From Maea johnstoni (lineage: Eukaryota; Annelida; Polychaeta; Spionida; Magelonidae), in assembly GCA_963942565.1 (NCBI GenBank), contig OZ012687.1, positions 1,580,351-1,644,350 of the forward strand: a DNA stretch of 64,000 nt, read 5' to 3'. This document shows, piece by piece, positions 11,091-22,259 of the stretch. The stretch's first letter is position 1, and each line of letters opens with the position of its first letter. The notes beneath the pieces were generated by a model. It saw only the letters and a program-made list of their open reading frames with translations. It made no database searches and had not been told where the DNA came from. A program made the position numbers and the translations under genes.

Positions 11091-12180
11091 TGTTCCCTCT
11101 CCCCCCATACTTTTGTCATGAACGCCTCTTGCATCCGGTCCGTACCCTACCCTGTCTCCTGTCCTATACATATACCCTATCGAGTCTCTGGTCTGTTTCT
11201 TCCTTGTTTTTCTGTCCTACACATATATTCAAACCCCACAGAAAAGAACCCCTCAACAAACATCAAACCCTGCATACAAACTGTGTTAATTCATTATTTC
11301 AATAAACAAACAATCAAAAGAGCAGTGTACCACTACCTCGTCTCCCCTCCTGTATCCTCCATGCCTACCTGTTCCAGCGCCCCTCACTTACTGGTCAGTG
11401 ACTCCCTTCCCCTTAGCCATTTAGTCTGATCCAACATCAACTGTGTTAGATAAAGGTGAAAAAAACAAACAACATATATGTACACAAGCACACCCCTATC
11501 ACTTCTCCCCTTCTCTCTTCAACATTTTCTTCTCCTACCCTCTTTCCTTCAAGCTTCTCCCCCCGTTTTCGCTCCCCTTTTCCCTCTTATCATCCTCCAG
11601 ATGTTCCATCCTCTTTCCTTCTATCATCCTCACCTCTCTCTTTCCCCCCATGCTTCCGTCACTTTTATCTCCATCTTCTGCCTCTTTCCCCCCTTCTCCA
11701 TCCTCATCCGTTGCTTCTCTTTCTTTCTCTCCTCCCTCCTCTTTCCTTCAAGCTTCTCTCCCCGTTTTCTCTCCCCTTTTCCCTCTTATCATCCTCCAAT
11801 GTTCCATCCTCTTTCTTTCTATCATCCTCACCTCTCTCTTTCCCCGCATGCTTCCGTTACTTTTATCTCCATCTTCTGCCTCTTTCCCCCCTTCTCCATT
11901 GCTTCTCTTTCTTTCGCTCCTCCCTCCCCTTTGGTCCTTATTATTCTCCCCCTTCTCTACTTCTACTCTCCCCTTCTTCCCTGGAAATTCTTCAGCTCTG
12001 TCCGCTTACTGTCTTTCACCCTCTTTTGCCCCCTTTTCTAATCTCTTCCAACCTTTGTACTCTTTTTTCCCACTTCTCTCCCTCTCTCTTCTCAGTCCAT
12101 TCTCATATCTCCTGTTCTCTCTCTCCTTCTTTCTCCCCCCATCCATTGCCTTTCCCCCCCCCCCCCCCCCCCCTCCGTAG
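11090..12180 (+). repeat. Polypyrimidine (C/T-rich) tract with an internal tandem duplication
   Basis: About 1.1 kb has overwhelming C and T on the + strand, ending in a run of some 20 C at 12153-12172. A block starting CTTTCCTTCAAGC at 11542 is repeated at 11741, a period of about 199 bp. Overlapping long open frames here encode only S/P/F/L low complexity in all three frames and are a composition artefact. Confidence 0.85.
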
Positions 12181-12599
12181 TTTGAAGCTTCTCGCTCCCA
12201 CCTCTCTCCTTTGACACAAGCCCAACACGTAAAATTTATCTTTTTCATTTTTCCCTGTTAAGGCCCCAACTATCCCCACTAATTCATTGTTTACATCTAC
12301 CATCTACCAAAAACTCTTCTCCCCCCTACCCACCATCTCCACTATTTATCCTACTCATTTCTCTCACACAAACACTCAAAATTCCATCAAACAATAAACT
12401 TTTCCCAAAACTCTCTACCAAATTTCGTTTCCCGCCAAAAACGCTACCCACACTAATGCCCTTCGCACCCAAAATCGTTTTAAACGCCCCAAATATCCTC
12501 TTCCCGCTCCTAAAACTGACACCTAACAAATCACAAACTATTCACAAAACGGACAATATACAGGACACACAGCAAACCCATCTATAATCTCTGTAATTT

Positions 12600-13160
12600 T
12601 CCAAAATTTGTCGCTGCTGTCGTCTGCTCGTCATTCCAATATGGCGCCATATGCGAATAGTGCAGAATCAATAAATAATTGTCTTGTCATCTTGGTCTTA
12701 TCATCTTATTTAATGAAGTTTAACTTTAATGTCTCCCCACTTTGAAGTCTCAATTGATTATTTAGATTGAACCATCGCTAACCTTTCTTAAATTACAATA
12801 ACATGCATCACCAATGTCTTGTTCTTACAAAACATTAATGACAACCACTCACATCAAGTCTTATTTTGAAGGACTTTGCCATTTTATCCTGTTTCCTCTC
12901 AGTTGATGCAACCGCCATTTTTTGTTGTTAGGGTTAGGGTTAGGGTCTATAGAAGAGGAATGACTAGTCAGGTAGGTGGACAAGTGGAGAGTGGCCGATT
13001 TCTACTACGTTCGGCGATGTCCGCCGCTTACAGCGTCTGCTACTCGGCGCATTGGCGGGAAATTTTACAGCGCTCTCTATTGACTAAAAGACGTCGAGCG
13101 TCGAGATTCCTCTTCTTCTCATCCTCGGTTGAGCTGGTACGTTCGCCGTTGATAGAAGCA
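12600..13160. promoter_or_regulatory. Possible CpG-rich promoter-like segment with an E2F-like site
   Basis: CpG is locally common from about 12990 to 13150, in contrast to the AT-rich surroundings. An E2F-type TTGGCGGGAAA lies at 13052-13062, and an AATATGGCGCC (YY1-like core) near 12639. No convincing coding exon follows, so a promoter role is only a suggestion. Confidence 0.25.
12928..12945 (+). repeat. Three interstitial TTAGGG units
   Basis: Three perfect TTAGGG copies stand in tandem inside non-telomeric DNA. Confidence 0.8.
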
Positions 13161-13175
13161 TAATTAGATGAATGA

Positions 13176-13455
<280 letters not shown>

Positions 13456-13514
13456 ATGCAAATATCAATCATCATTTCAGACTGCCCTATATTTTTGGTA
13501 TTTTTTTGTAATAA

Positions 13515-14030
13515 ATCAAATATGTACAGTGGAATCTCGGAATGTGCATACCCCCTTCACGTTTCAGTCCCATGCACTTTAGCCTTGACACTCACATTTT
13601 TGTAGATTTCTGTTGTTACTTCATTTTTATTTTTATTTCTTTCTTTCTTTGTATATTCATTTACTTATTTATTTGTTTATTCATGGCCTTTAATAGTCCC
13701 TGCCTCAGTCCCATAGAGGACGTGCCCATACGGGCCAGAACGTTTGTCCTTTAACGATGCCGTAACAGGCCTGTTACAGGTTCAGAGAGACATATGGTGG
13801 CCACATTTTTTTTTATCAAAGATACATATTTTCAAATCTATATTTTTTTCGTCTGAAATAAAACTGAAAATATTCTTTAAAATATGTTCTACATATCCAA
13901 TGCCTTCAAAAAGATCAAATGAGCATAATATTTTTTATTGAAAGCATTTTCCTAATCAGTAATTTGAGTGTTCATTGATTGGCAGGATACAGATCATAAT
14001 TGGTGAAAAGCGGTGATAATGCCAATTTAG
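13515..14030. other. Unassigned interval
   Basis: No gene or repeat recognised. Confidence 0.4.
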
Positions 14031-14660
14031 AATTCAGGGGGAGGGGGTGGGTCTTGAGTATTCAGAACTTGGTGTTAAAAAAAGAATATTAGAGTTTAAA
14101 ATTGGGGTCAGTGGAGGATAAGGTGGAAAGCAAGTCAGAATTTTGTAGAAGGGGTTGGGGGTGAAATGATACCTATTCAGAATTTGGCCGGAAAAAAATC
14201 GAAATTCATGGGGAGTTAGGGGGGAGGGGGGGGGGGGGGGGTGCTGGGCATTCAGAACTCATGGAGGGTCGGAAAATGCCTCCTGAGCTGATCCACATAA
14301 AACATGTGAGGGTGGGGGAAAGGGTGGAAAACAATTCATGATTTGCGGGAGAGCAGGGGGGATAGTAATGTCAATTTAGAATTCAGGGGTAGGGGGCGGG
14401 TTCTAAGTATTCAGATTCTGGGTGATGGGGGTTGTTAGAAAAAGAAAAATGAATTTCAGAATTGGGGGAAGGGGTAGAGGGGTATGGAACAAAATTCAGG
14501 GGGGAGGGGGGGGGGGTGGTGGAGGGTGGTCCTGGGTATTCTGAAATGGGGGGGGGGGGGATGGCGAAAATCTCGGAAGCGAAAACAATTCAGAGGGAAG
14601 GGGTCCTGGGTATTCAGAATTTGGGGGGGGGGGGGGGGGGGCGGGGTTGCGTAGGGGCAA
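14030..14660 (+). repeat. G-rich degenerate minisatellite
   Basis: Imperfect units of the type TATTCAGAATT plus a long G run recur about every 50-100 bp. G runs reach 8-19 bases (for example 14225-14240 and 14625-14642). The + strand has many closely spaced G tracts able to form G-quadruplexes. Confidence 0.8.
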
Positions 14661-14725
14661 TTTTTTTCCACTCTCCCCCCTCTTAGACTTGAATTTGTTC
14701 CCGTACTATAATGTGTGAACGAAAT

Positions 14726-14742
14726 CCCGTGCATTGCACGGG
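14726..14742. other. Perfect 8-bp-arm palindrome CCCGTGCA-T-TGCACGGG
   Basis: A perfect hairpin with a one-base centre. It is followed after seven bases by GCTAT. The arrangement resembles a Helitron 3' terminus (hairpin, short spacer, CTRR), except that the last R is T here. Confidence 0.4.
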
Positions 14743-16700
14743 AAGAGTGCTATCTTCTGTATTCTGTCTTTCCTTTTTCAGATGCTATTTCTGTATCCTG
14801 TATTTTTCTCTTTTGCCCTTTCTCATATTTGTCTGCGCATCCAGTTTTACATTTTACTTTTCTTCATTTTCTCTTTCTACTTATTTCTGTTTCACTCTTC
14901 AATGCGCTCTCTTATTATATTTGTTCTTTTCTTTGTGCATCATTTGAAAAAACTACTTTCAACGTGTGCCTCCGACTCTCCTATATTGTACATTATATAC
15001 CTACATCCTGTATTCTTTCTTTGTTTGTGCATCCTATATTCTCCTGCATTCTCTATTCTTTTTGTTTTTGTTTTCTGTGCATCCTTTCTGTGTTTATTCC
15101 TTACTGCATTTTCTTTAATTTACGGATTTTCATTCTTTCTTTTTTTGTGCATTTTCAAATCATCTTTTTAAAATTCTCTGTACACATTCTTGGTATTTTC
15201 TTTTGCACTATATCTCTTCAATAACTTCTTTATCTCCAGTATGGTATTCATTTTCAGTGTCACAGGGTATACTTCAATACAAAAAAAAATATTCACATGT
15301 TTTTGATATAAAAGGTCAAGGGGATATTTCTACTTGGTTTTAAGAGAATTCTAATATTTTAGTTGATACAGATTTCTCTTTTTCCCTGATTTCTCCTTCT
15401 AAGCACAATTTGCTCTGGGACTTAACTATTGCAATGAGGGTTAATATAGTAGTGCAACCAGGTTACACTATTCATAGCTATTATCGAACCACAGCCACCA
15501 GAACTTGCTGTGCTCCAGGACGTATTGACTTTGCTCCAGGACTAAACTATTTAGACAGCCTTGATTTTGTTTCGGGCTGTTCAAAGAAAGTGGCGGGCGC
15601 CAATTTAAACTATTGTTTTATTGTTGTATAATGGTTGTCTAATACGGCCCCTCTTTTATTGAGTATTAAACATTATGACTAACTAAAATAATTCATTAAA
15701 TTTTACTTGCCACTATTGCCAATTCTGAAAAGAAATTGGTACAAAAACAGACTTTCATCAAGTCTATACCATTATGACTATGCCTGCATATTCTGAATGG
15801 TATCATAAGAGATATGATTTAACACTGAATGTTTTGGATACAGTTATTTTCATATTCATTGTATTTGATGATTTGAAACATTTTCAGAAAATACGCATGA
15901 TCGCTCATCTATGTATAAAGTGGTATTCTCTTGCTAAAAATATCTTATATAAGAATGAGCAAATACGCTACCAATTGGGTAGCCTAGCTACAAGGCTCGA
16001 TTATTATTTTACTTTACTATATATAGAAGCCTGCACCTGTACTAGATAGGGACTTGTGGCCTACTGTTGGCCATTTAGTTCACACAACTGCCACACGAGG
16101 GAGATTAGTGTTCATCTGAGTTCCTAGTATACTGCAGTGCCATCTATCCACAAGGGATGACATTTAAATATGGCCTGGGAGGCAGGCTACCAATTGGGTA
16201 ACTCTTTTGTACCATTTTTATGAAAATCTGCCCAAAAATCATATCTCACAACTAACCCAGAGCCCTGTCATTTCGTAATGTCTTCTTGTAAAGAGCACTG
16301 TCTAGATTTTTAGGCAAATATTGGTAAAAATTAAACTCGCTAATTCTGACTTATACAAGTTTTGTGTCAAAAAGTTGTTTATTGAATTCCTCGACTTGCC
16401 CAATACTTCATATATAACACCAAAAAAGATTCAACATGGCAGAACAGTATTTTAGGCAGTTACAAAATCTCCGAAAGGATAAATGTGGCAAAGAACGGTA
16501 CCAGTTAGGGAGGATAAGACGTTCATGACATAAATTACATTATTATTTTCAGGTGTCGAGATACCTTCATTTGAATGACGAACAACACTGCATTAAAGCG
16601 AATTTATGCACCCCTTTCACACACACACATATGGTGGTAGGTCCATGCTTTGTCATGGAAAAGTTGTTTCCTTTGTATGCTGGCGGAAAAAAGTGATTCA
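14743..16700. other. T-rich, then unassigned interval
   Basis: A T/C-rich stretch runs to about 15240, with open frames in three registers that are composition artefacts. From 15240 to 16700 nothing is recognised. Confidence 0.45.
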
Positions 16701-16779
16701 TATATCTCTCAACAGTACGCTACGGCGATATGAATGTCCCATCCATCCTGAGGTTCATATCATCCATACCTGACTCCCG

Positions 16780-17560
16780 CAATTTGCTCCATTTATGATC
16801 GAGTATGACAAGGTCAGGATTTTCCCGCATTGCTGATGATCAAGGGATACAATTCTCCTTTAGTGATGATTTCATATATAGATATTCAGACCATTATATA
16901 AAGCTACTTTTTGCCAATCTTTACAATTCCTAACATCGTGATCAACGATATGATCAGAGGGTCAAGTAAAGATTTCAAGAACGTGTCCTTTTTACTGATG
17001 ATTTAGGAATACACTTCTTGTTTGAATTCTTCACATTTACGCGCCTTTTAATATGAGAGGTGCAGTTATGCAAATGCCGATTAGGTTCTATGTGTTAAAT
17101 GTAAATCTTGTTCCATGATATTTGAATTTAGAGTAGATATGAATTGCAGGTATATTGACGTGCTTTCCAGAATATGGGATGATTACGTTGATCATATGCT
17201 GGAGGGGCCTGTACATACAGTACATATACAACTCATTACGCACCAGAGACAATAAGGAGGGTCGTTATGAAACTTGGCCACTGGCTTTAAAATCCTTAAG
17301 TGCGACCATAAAACACCATCATGCAATATGCAAGTTTTTAGCCATTAACTGTCAATGAATGTTGGTAGTAAAATTCCGGCCCATACGGATCACATTTTAG
17401 TTGATGTAGATGGTTTGTGGAGGACGAAATCAACTTTATATTTCATCTGGAATGACTTGAATTGGATGTTTATCGATAATGAATCGCAAAGTACAAAGGG
17501 TGAGAGCACGTACCGCGTTAACACAAAATGTAACGCCGATGTCAATGTTAATGGGCATTA
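16780..17560. repeat. Segmental-duplication block F (kinase 5' flank), copy 1
   Basis: The sequence matches 35400-36500, 43680-44370 and 62390-63160. Shared landmarks include the CTACTTTTTGCCAAT segment, the GTACATACA segment and CACATTTTAG. No kinase exon lies next to this copy. Confidence 0.75.
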
Positions 17561-17711
17561 ACACAGTACTTGAAATCCTTGCAAGATGTTTGAGTTAACT
17601 CAAAGCATTATGTATGTATCTTTATTGACCATATACTAAAGAAAGTGAAAAGTGCATCCATATTAAAAAAACAACATCAATATATAAATGATTAAACTAC
17701 ATAGAAAGAGG

Positions 17712-17880
17712 GCCTGCTCTGACGGCCGTGTGGTCTAAGGCGCCGCCACTGACTGCACGCTGTCTCTCACCACTGCCTGGGCTCGAATCCTGACCTGGGC
17801 ATGTGAGAAAGTTGCCAGTGACTTGTGGTTAGGCGATGGTTTTCATCACCTTGTTGTACAGTTTGATAGTACTTTGTAAT
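17712..17880 (+). repeat. tRNA-Ser/Leu-like SINE, family B, copy 1
   Basis: GACGGCCGTGTGGTCTAAGG resembles the 5' half of a class II tRNA, and GGCTCGAATCCTG its B box. The body continues CATGTGAGAAAGTTGCC. A reverse-oriented copy lies at 53839-54083. Confidence 0.7.
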
Positions 17881-17904
17881 GTTATAAATACATCAGTTGG
17901 GAAT

Positions 17905-19178
17905 TGTGCAGATGAAAACTAGCTATTTTTATAGAAGATACCAACTATGTTTGGTATTGTTGTCTTCTCTAAGGTCAGTTAAAAAGATGTTCCATGTTTG
18001 ATCAAAACTGTCTCCCTTTTTAAGCAGTGCTTCTTGTAATCTTTTTAAATTTAGATTTTTTTGTAAACATCTTTTTAGATCACCCCACGTCATTTTAGAG
18101 TCTGTTTTCCTTTTATGGTATATTAATCTCTCACGCTTAAAATAATTACTTGTTTAACCTGATTGTTGTCAATGTCTCTAAAGATCCTTTCAATATCTGC
18201 TATTTTAAAGTGTGAATCATAAATCAACCAACCCAATTTTCTGTTGCCTTTCACAAACCCTTAACATTTTCACATTCAATACATGCGTGTTCAATTGATT
18301 CTACTATGTGATTGCAAAAAGGGCAGTTGGAGGTTTGATTATGCACTGTTCGTCTATGAGGGACAAAGTAGCTCAGTTGGTTAGGTGTCGGACTAAGAAT
18401 CAGAGAGTCGCTGGTTCAATTCCCAGCTGGGGCACTTTGGTCTGTCCTTGGGCAAGATCGACAGTTTATTCGATATTGCTTCAGTCTACCCAGCTGCAAA
18501 TTGGGTACCTAGCATAATTAGACAGTGCTTAGATCGTGTGCTCTATATGCTGCCAGTTGCTCTGGAAGATCCCCCGGGGGATTGAAATGGTTTCTGTGAA
18601 CAGTGCCTGCTAGGGGAAGAAGGTCGTGTGAGCGCTTTGGTGGATACAAGACTATAAACCGATTACCTTTACCTTTACCTTTATGAAGAAGTTTAAAGTT
18701 ATTAAATTGTTGATAGACTGAAGGCGTAACCTTTTTTTTAATGTTTTTAAAACCACTGGTAACAGTGTCAAAGGAAATATCTTCATTTAATGTTTTGCAC
18801 ACTTTTCCTGAACTTGTTTTATAATTAATGTTATTATCAGATTCAATTGTGCTAAAATAAACATTCTTATTACCTTTTGTACCAAATGTTGTGTTTACAC
18901 CAAATGATACTGAAAATGTGCACTTTGAACAAAAGTCATGAAACTTGTTATGCATACACTTTGAGTGATGCTGATCAATATTCGTAAAAGAAGCAGGATC
19001 GGAGGTACCCCTAAAGCCTGTATTTGGGATACATTTTGCAAAGAAAATACACAAAACAGGATTTTTACAGTTTAATAACCCTTTATTTATCCAGATGAAA
19101 TGGGTATCGGCATCGTTTCGCAAACGGAATGAACCTATTTTTTAGGAAATGCGAAAGGATTTATTCACTTAGGCATAT
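17905..19178 (-). repeat. LINE ORF2 C-terminal fragment, minus strand, split by a SINE
   Basis: On the minus strand a frame from 19123 to 18692 ends ...QQFNNFKLLH. Beyond the SINE at 18358-18691 the same protein resumes as RRTVHNQTSNCPFCNHIVESIEH and so on, with a CPFC..E.IEH...EC zinc-type motif typical of LINE ORF2 C-termini. The whole block is absent from the paralogous flank at 36497-36515, so it is an insertion of about 1.6 kb relative to that copy. The part below 18357 has stops. Confidence 0.75.
18358..18691 (+). repeat. tRNA-derived SINE, family A, copy 2
   Basis: A-box-like TAGCTCAGTTGGT and B-box-like GGTTCAATTCC, the same body as copy 1, and an ACCTTT repeat tail of three units. 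It is inserted in the minus-strand LINE fragment. Flanks TATGAG and TATGAA are a probable short target duplication. Confidence 0.9.
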
Positions 19179-19194
19179 TCACATATTTCTAATT

Positions 19195-19936
19195 TACCAT
19201 TACCCTGTCTCTGGAAGGAATACAGTTGATAAATGACATAATCTCAAATCAAATGGAAGTGCTGAAACAAGAAGGAATAGTTGGCTTGGATCGTATTCGA
19301 CCAAATCTTCTAGAATATTGGACAATTAGGTTAATACTAGTAGTCAATAACTACCGTAAGAAACTGAAATGTGGTCCAATCAACACATTTCTTTAAGTCA
19401 TCATTAATCTGAGTTATAGTGAACATCATAAAATATGGAACAGTGGCAAGGTGAATATCATGACTGACATTGTTGACAAGTGAACGAACAAGACAGGAGA
19501 GAAATTTAATATAGGTGATATAGAGCAAGCCTTTATTTCAGATTACAAGTCGAACACAGAAATGTATTTGCGCTATATACAATACAGATTTATTCATTAC
19601 AGAGATGTCTCAAAATATGAATTGTTTAAAATGAAAAAATCAGATACAGATTGTAGCGTTTTTGTAATAGAAAAGAAACTTTTTAACATCTCTCATATGA
19701 ATGTGAAAAATCAGCTATAGAACTATTGAACAATGGATCCGAAGAATTTGGTTTATAAATTACAATATTGGCAGGTTGTTGAGAGTTGATCATTTCTATA
19801 GAGTTTACTATACAATAAGTGAGGCATCAGGGGATAGAAATGGAAATCTGTATTACTTCTTCTCTCCCCTAAATTCAATCTGGAGGTTATGTAAATATGT
19901 GAAATGAGCAGCGTTGCAAAAAAAGCTGTCTATAGT
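19195..19936 (+). repeat. LINE remnant, copy 1 (5' portion)
   Basis: The sequence parallels 36520-37700. Fragments of NLLEYWTIRLI, of a segment reading LRYIQYRFIHY and of a second reading YELFKMKKSDTD are legible in broken frames. It is interrupted at 19936 by the 8.1-kb LINE and continues at 28031. Confidence 0.7.
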
Positions 19937-19956
19937 TATATATATTATGATCCAAG

Positions 19957-22065
19957 ATGGCGGACTGTGAGGAAACCGGGAGTGAGAGCTCCCGTGTTTT
20001 CGACTACACGATGCTGTTCGATGACGTGGTGGGCGAAATCTTAGTGAAATTAGATGGAGCTACGAGAGGAGACATTGTGGACGAAATGGTGGAGGCATTG
20101 GATATGTCTATGTTGATGGATGTGAGGATGAAAGTGTTCAGGTTTGCGAAAACGAAACTGCTGGAGTTCGTTACTCAGCCAGGGGCTATGGATATCGAGC
20201 CGAAGGTTATGGACACCCTAACCGTAACATGCCCAGGGGATGCAAAGAGGATGATTGATGAATGGAATCTAATCGCACGAAAGGGGAAACAAAGGGTGGC
20301 ACTAGACGCTATCGATCTCCTAGCGTACCTCTCTGGTGACAATCCATTTTTTCCTTACAAGCTAATGAAAAAGAAGCCGCAGACGGGTTGTAAGGCAATC
20401 CATGTAAGCGCTACAACCCAAGCGAAGGGTAAGGACACTAAACAAGCCCTCATACCCTTTAAACCTGCTTCTAATGAGGTAGTGGAGAGTGAAGATAGCG
20501 CGGATGATGATAATGGAAGTGATGGTGATGGGCAGATGCCACAAGACCCAGACACAAGGGAGGTTGGTAGGGGTGATACTACAGAGCCAAATATGAATGG
20601 CGATATGAGTTTTGATGAGTACGAATCGGGTGAAGATGAAAGCGACATAGAGGTAAACTCTGTGAAAGTTTCTGGTGATGTGGGTGTGAAACCTATCCCA
20701 AACCCTGTAGAGAAAAATGGCCCAAATCATGAACCTATGAGAACAACCCCCGTGGGAGTCGATCACTTAGACACCGCTGTGAAGACAGCTGAACACACCA
20801 AGAATTTCGGCTCCAATGGTATGACACCAATCGATGCAGGCTGTAGTAGGAAGGAACACAGCGTAAATCCTCCTACTGGTATGGACATTTTTGTGGATGT
20901 TTCTAAACCTGGTAGGAAACCGACAGGCTTGAGTAAATCGGAGCCTGTTGTCATTGATATCCCTCCTGAGAAATCCCAATCCAGGTATGATACGGTCCCA
21001 GGAGAGGCCAATGTGGCACAGCCTGCCATTGTTATACCTGCTAGTATAACAATGGAACAGAGATATGCAAAGCTGTCTAGGTCAGAGGCCATGTCAGTTG
21101 ACATACCTCCTGTGAAGCAGACTAGGGGAACGCATGACATCAAAACAGCCCATAAGTATGCAAATCTAGCCAAGTCTGAGACAATGATAGTTGATACACC
21201 TCCTGTGAAGCAAATCAACCAACCCAACAAACGGGCAACGCTGTCTCTTACCCAACGCATTGGTCAAGTCATGGCTATACAGACAGAATGGGATATGTGG
21301 GGGATCCCACTTGACAGTAGGAACAGTACCACTATCCAACCATCCTCGTGTATATGTGAGGAAACAACCCGTATGTTCAAAGAGTGGAAGAAGGAAATAG
21401 CTAGGGAGAACACAACACGGGACGAGCAGGTCAGAGCGAAAATGAACTTCTTGCGTGAAGAGAAAATGAAAGCGGACGATGAACGAGAACGCATGAAAAA
21501 GACCATTGCTGCTCTCTCCAAGAAAGTAGCCGACAACACGGCGCACATGGCGGAGGTGATACTACGCACTCAGAGAGGTGGTACTCCATGTAAACCTAAG
21601 GATAAGGGCCCCGTTGCACACACAGGATGGGACGAGATTGAGGTATGTACCATCGATTCCTCATCTGCTGTACGGCCCAACCCTACTCAGTCAGAAGATG
21701 CACATCAGCGTACATTCGGCAACAAGCAGAAACAACCCTCCAATAACTCTGGACGCCCTGGTAGTAATACAGGTGTCAGAGAACCGTCACGAGGGCAGTC
21801 TGATAATGTGAGTAGAGCGCTTGTTCACCGAGATCCCGAATCTGAGATGAATAATGAGCGTAACCGCACGCGTACTGCACAAGTTAACATGCAAAATGAG
21901 CCGGTCAAGAGACATACTGTACGTAATCCTCCAAATCAGGCAAGTGTTACTGCTCCCAAGAGCACTACAGTTAGTGTTGCCAACACTAGGACCGGCACTA
22001 AACCTAGCGCCCATGATATTCCCCTCCCTCAGAGGGTAAGGCAGATGAGGTCTGATGAACGTTAA
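19957..22065 (+). CDS. LINE ORF1 protein, N-terminal 702 codons (acidic, repeat, coiled coil)
   Basis: The ATG is fixed by the element's 5' end. The first 160 residues look globular, with hydrophobic helices. Residues about 170-230 are acidic. Three imperfect repeats follow at about residues 325-425, each with a (K/R)SE...D.PP.K pattern: SKSEPVVIDIPPEK, SRSEAMSVDIPPVK and AKSETMIVDTPPVK. A charged heptad-like segment near 470-530 (KEWKKEIAREN to KKTIAALSKKVADN) is a probable coiled coil. The rest is polar and disordered. The same frame stays open after the TAA at 22063 to 22262, so that stop may be a lesion. LINE ORF1 proteins bind the element RNA and form the ribonucleoprotein. Confidence 0.7.
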   Translation: MADCEETGSESSRVFDYTMLFDDVVGEILVKLDGATRGDIVDEMVEALDMSMLMDVRMKVFRFAKTKLLEFVTQPGAMDIEPKVMDTLTVTCPGDAKRMIDEWNLIARKGKQRVALDAIDLLAYLSGDNPFFPYKLMKKKPQTGCKAIHVSATTQAKGKDTKQALIPFKPASNEVVESEDSADDDNGSDGDGQMPQDPDTREVGRGDTTEPNMNGDMSFDEYESGEDESDIEVNSVKVSGDVGVKPIPNPVEKNGPNHEPMRTTPVGVDHLDTAVKTAEHTKNFGSNGMTPIDAGCSRKEHSVNPPTGMDIFVDVSKPGRKPTGLSKSEPVVIDIPPEKSQSRYDTVPGEANVAQPAIVIPASITMEQRYAKLSRSEAMSVDIPPVKQTRGTHDIKTAHKYANLAKSETMIVDTPPVKQINQPNKRATLSLTQRIGQVMAIQTEWDMWGIPLDSRNSTTIQPSSCICEETTRMFKEWKKEIARENTTRDEQVRAKMNFLREEKMKADDERERMKKTIAALSKKVADNTAHMAEVILRTQRGGTPCKPKDKGPVAHTGWDEIEVCTIDSSSAVRPNPTQSEDAHQRTFGNKQKQPSNNSGRPGSNTGVREPSRGQSDNVSRALVHRDPESEMNNERNRTRTAQVNMQNEPVKRHTVRNPPNQASVTAPKSTTVSVANTRTGTKPSAHDIPLPQRVRQMRSDER

Positions 22066-22259
22066 GCGGCGATAAGGAGATCGCAGAGTGATCCCGAAAT
22101 AAACATCACTTTCAGGAATCCTAACATTCCGTCAACTTCGATCATATCATGGGCGGATGAGCCTGTCTCAGACGCCGAGATGATCGAAATGGCGGAGCCA
22201 CAACCCCAGTCGGCAGAATCTGTCACCCACTACCGGAACCTACGGTTAAGAAAGGTAAT

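Noticed and set aside
11443-12214. Open frames of 187-252 codons on the + strand
   Set aside because: All three registers are open because the DNA is nearly pure pyrimidine; the products are S/P/L/F low complexity.
14715-15224. 169-codon F/L/S-rich frame
   Set aside because: T/C-rich DNA with three overlapping open registers and no domain.
18308-18517. 69-codon frame and possible tRNA gene at 18358
   Set aside because: A and B boxes are present but the sequence does not fold as a full tRNA and has the SINE body and tail of the copy at 493.
20355-21569. Minus-strand frames opposite LINE ORF1
   Set aside because: Antisense shadows of the real + strand frame.
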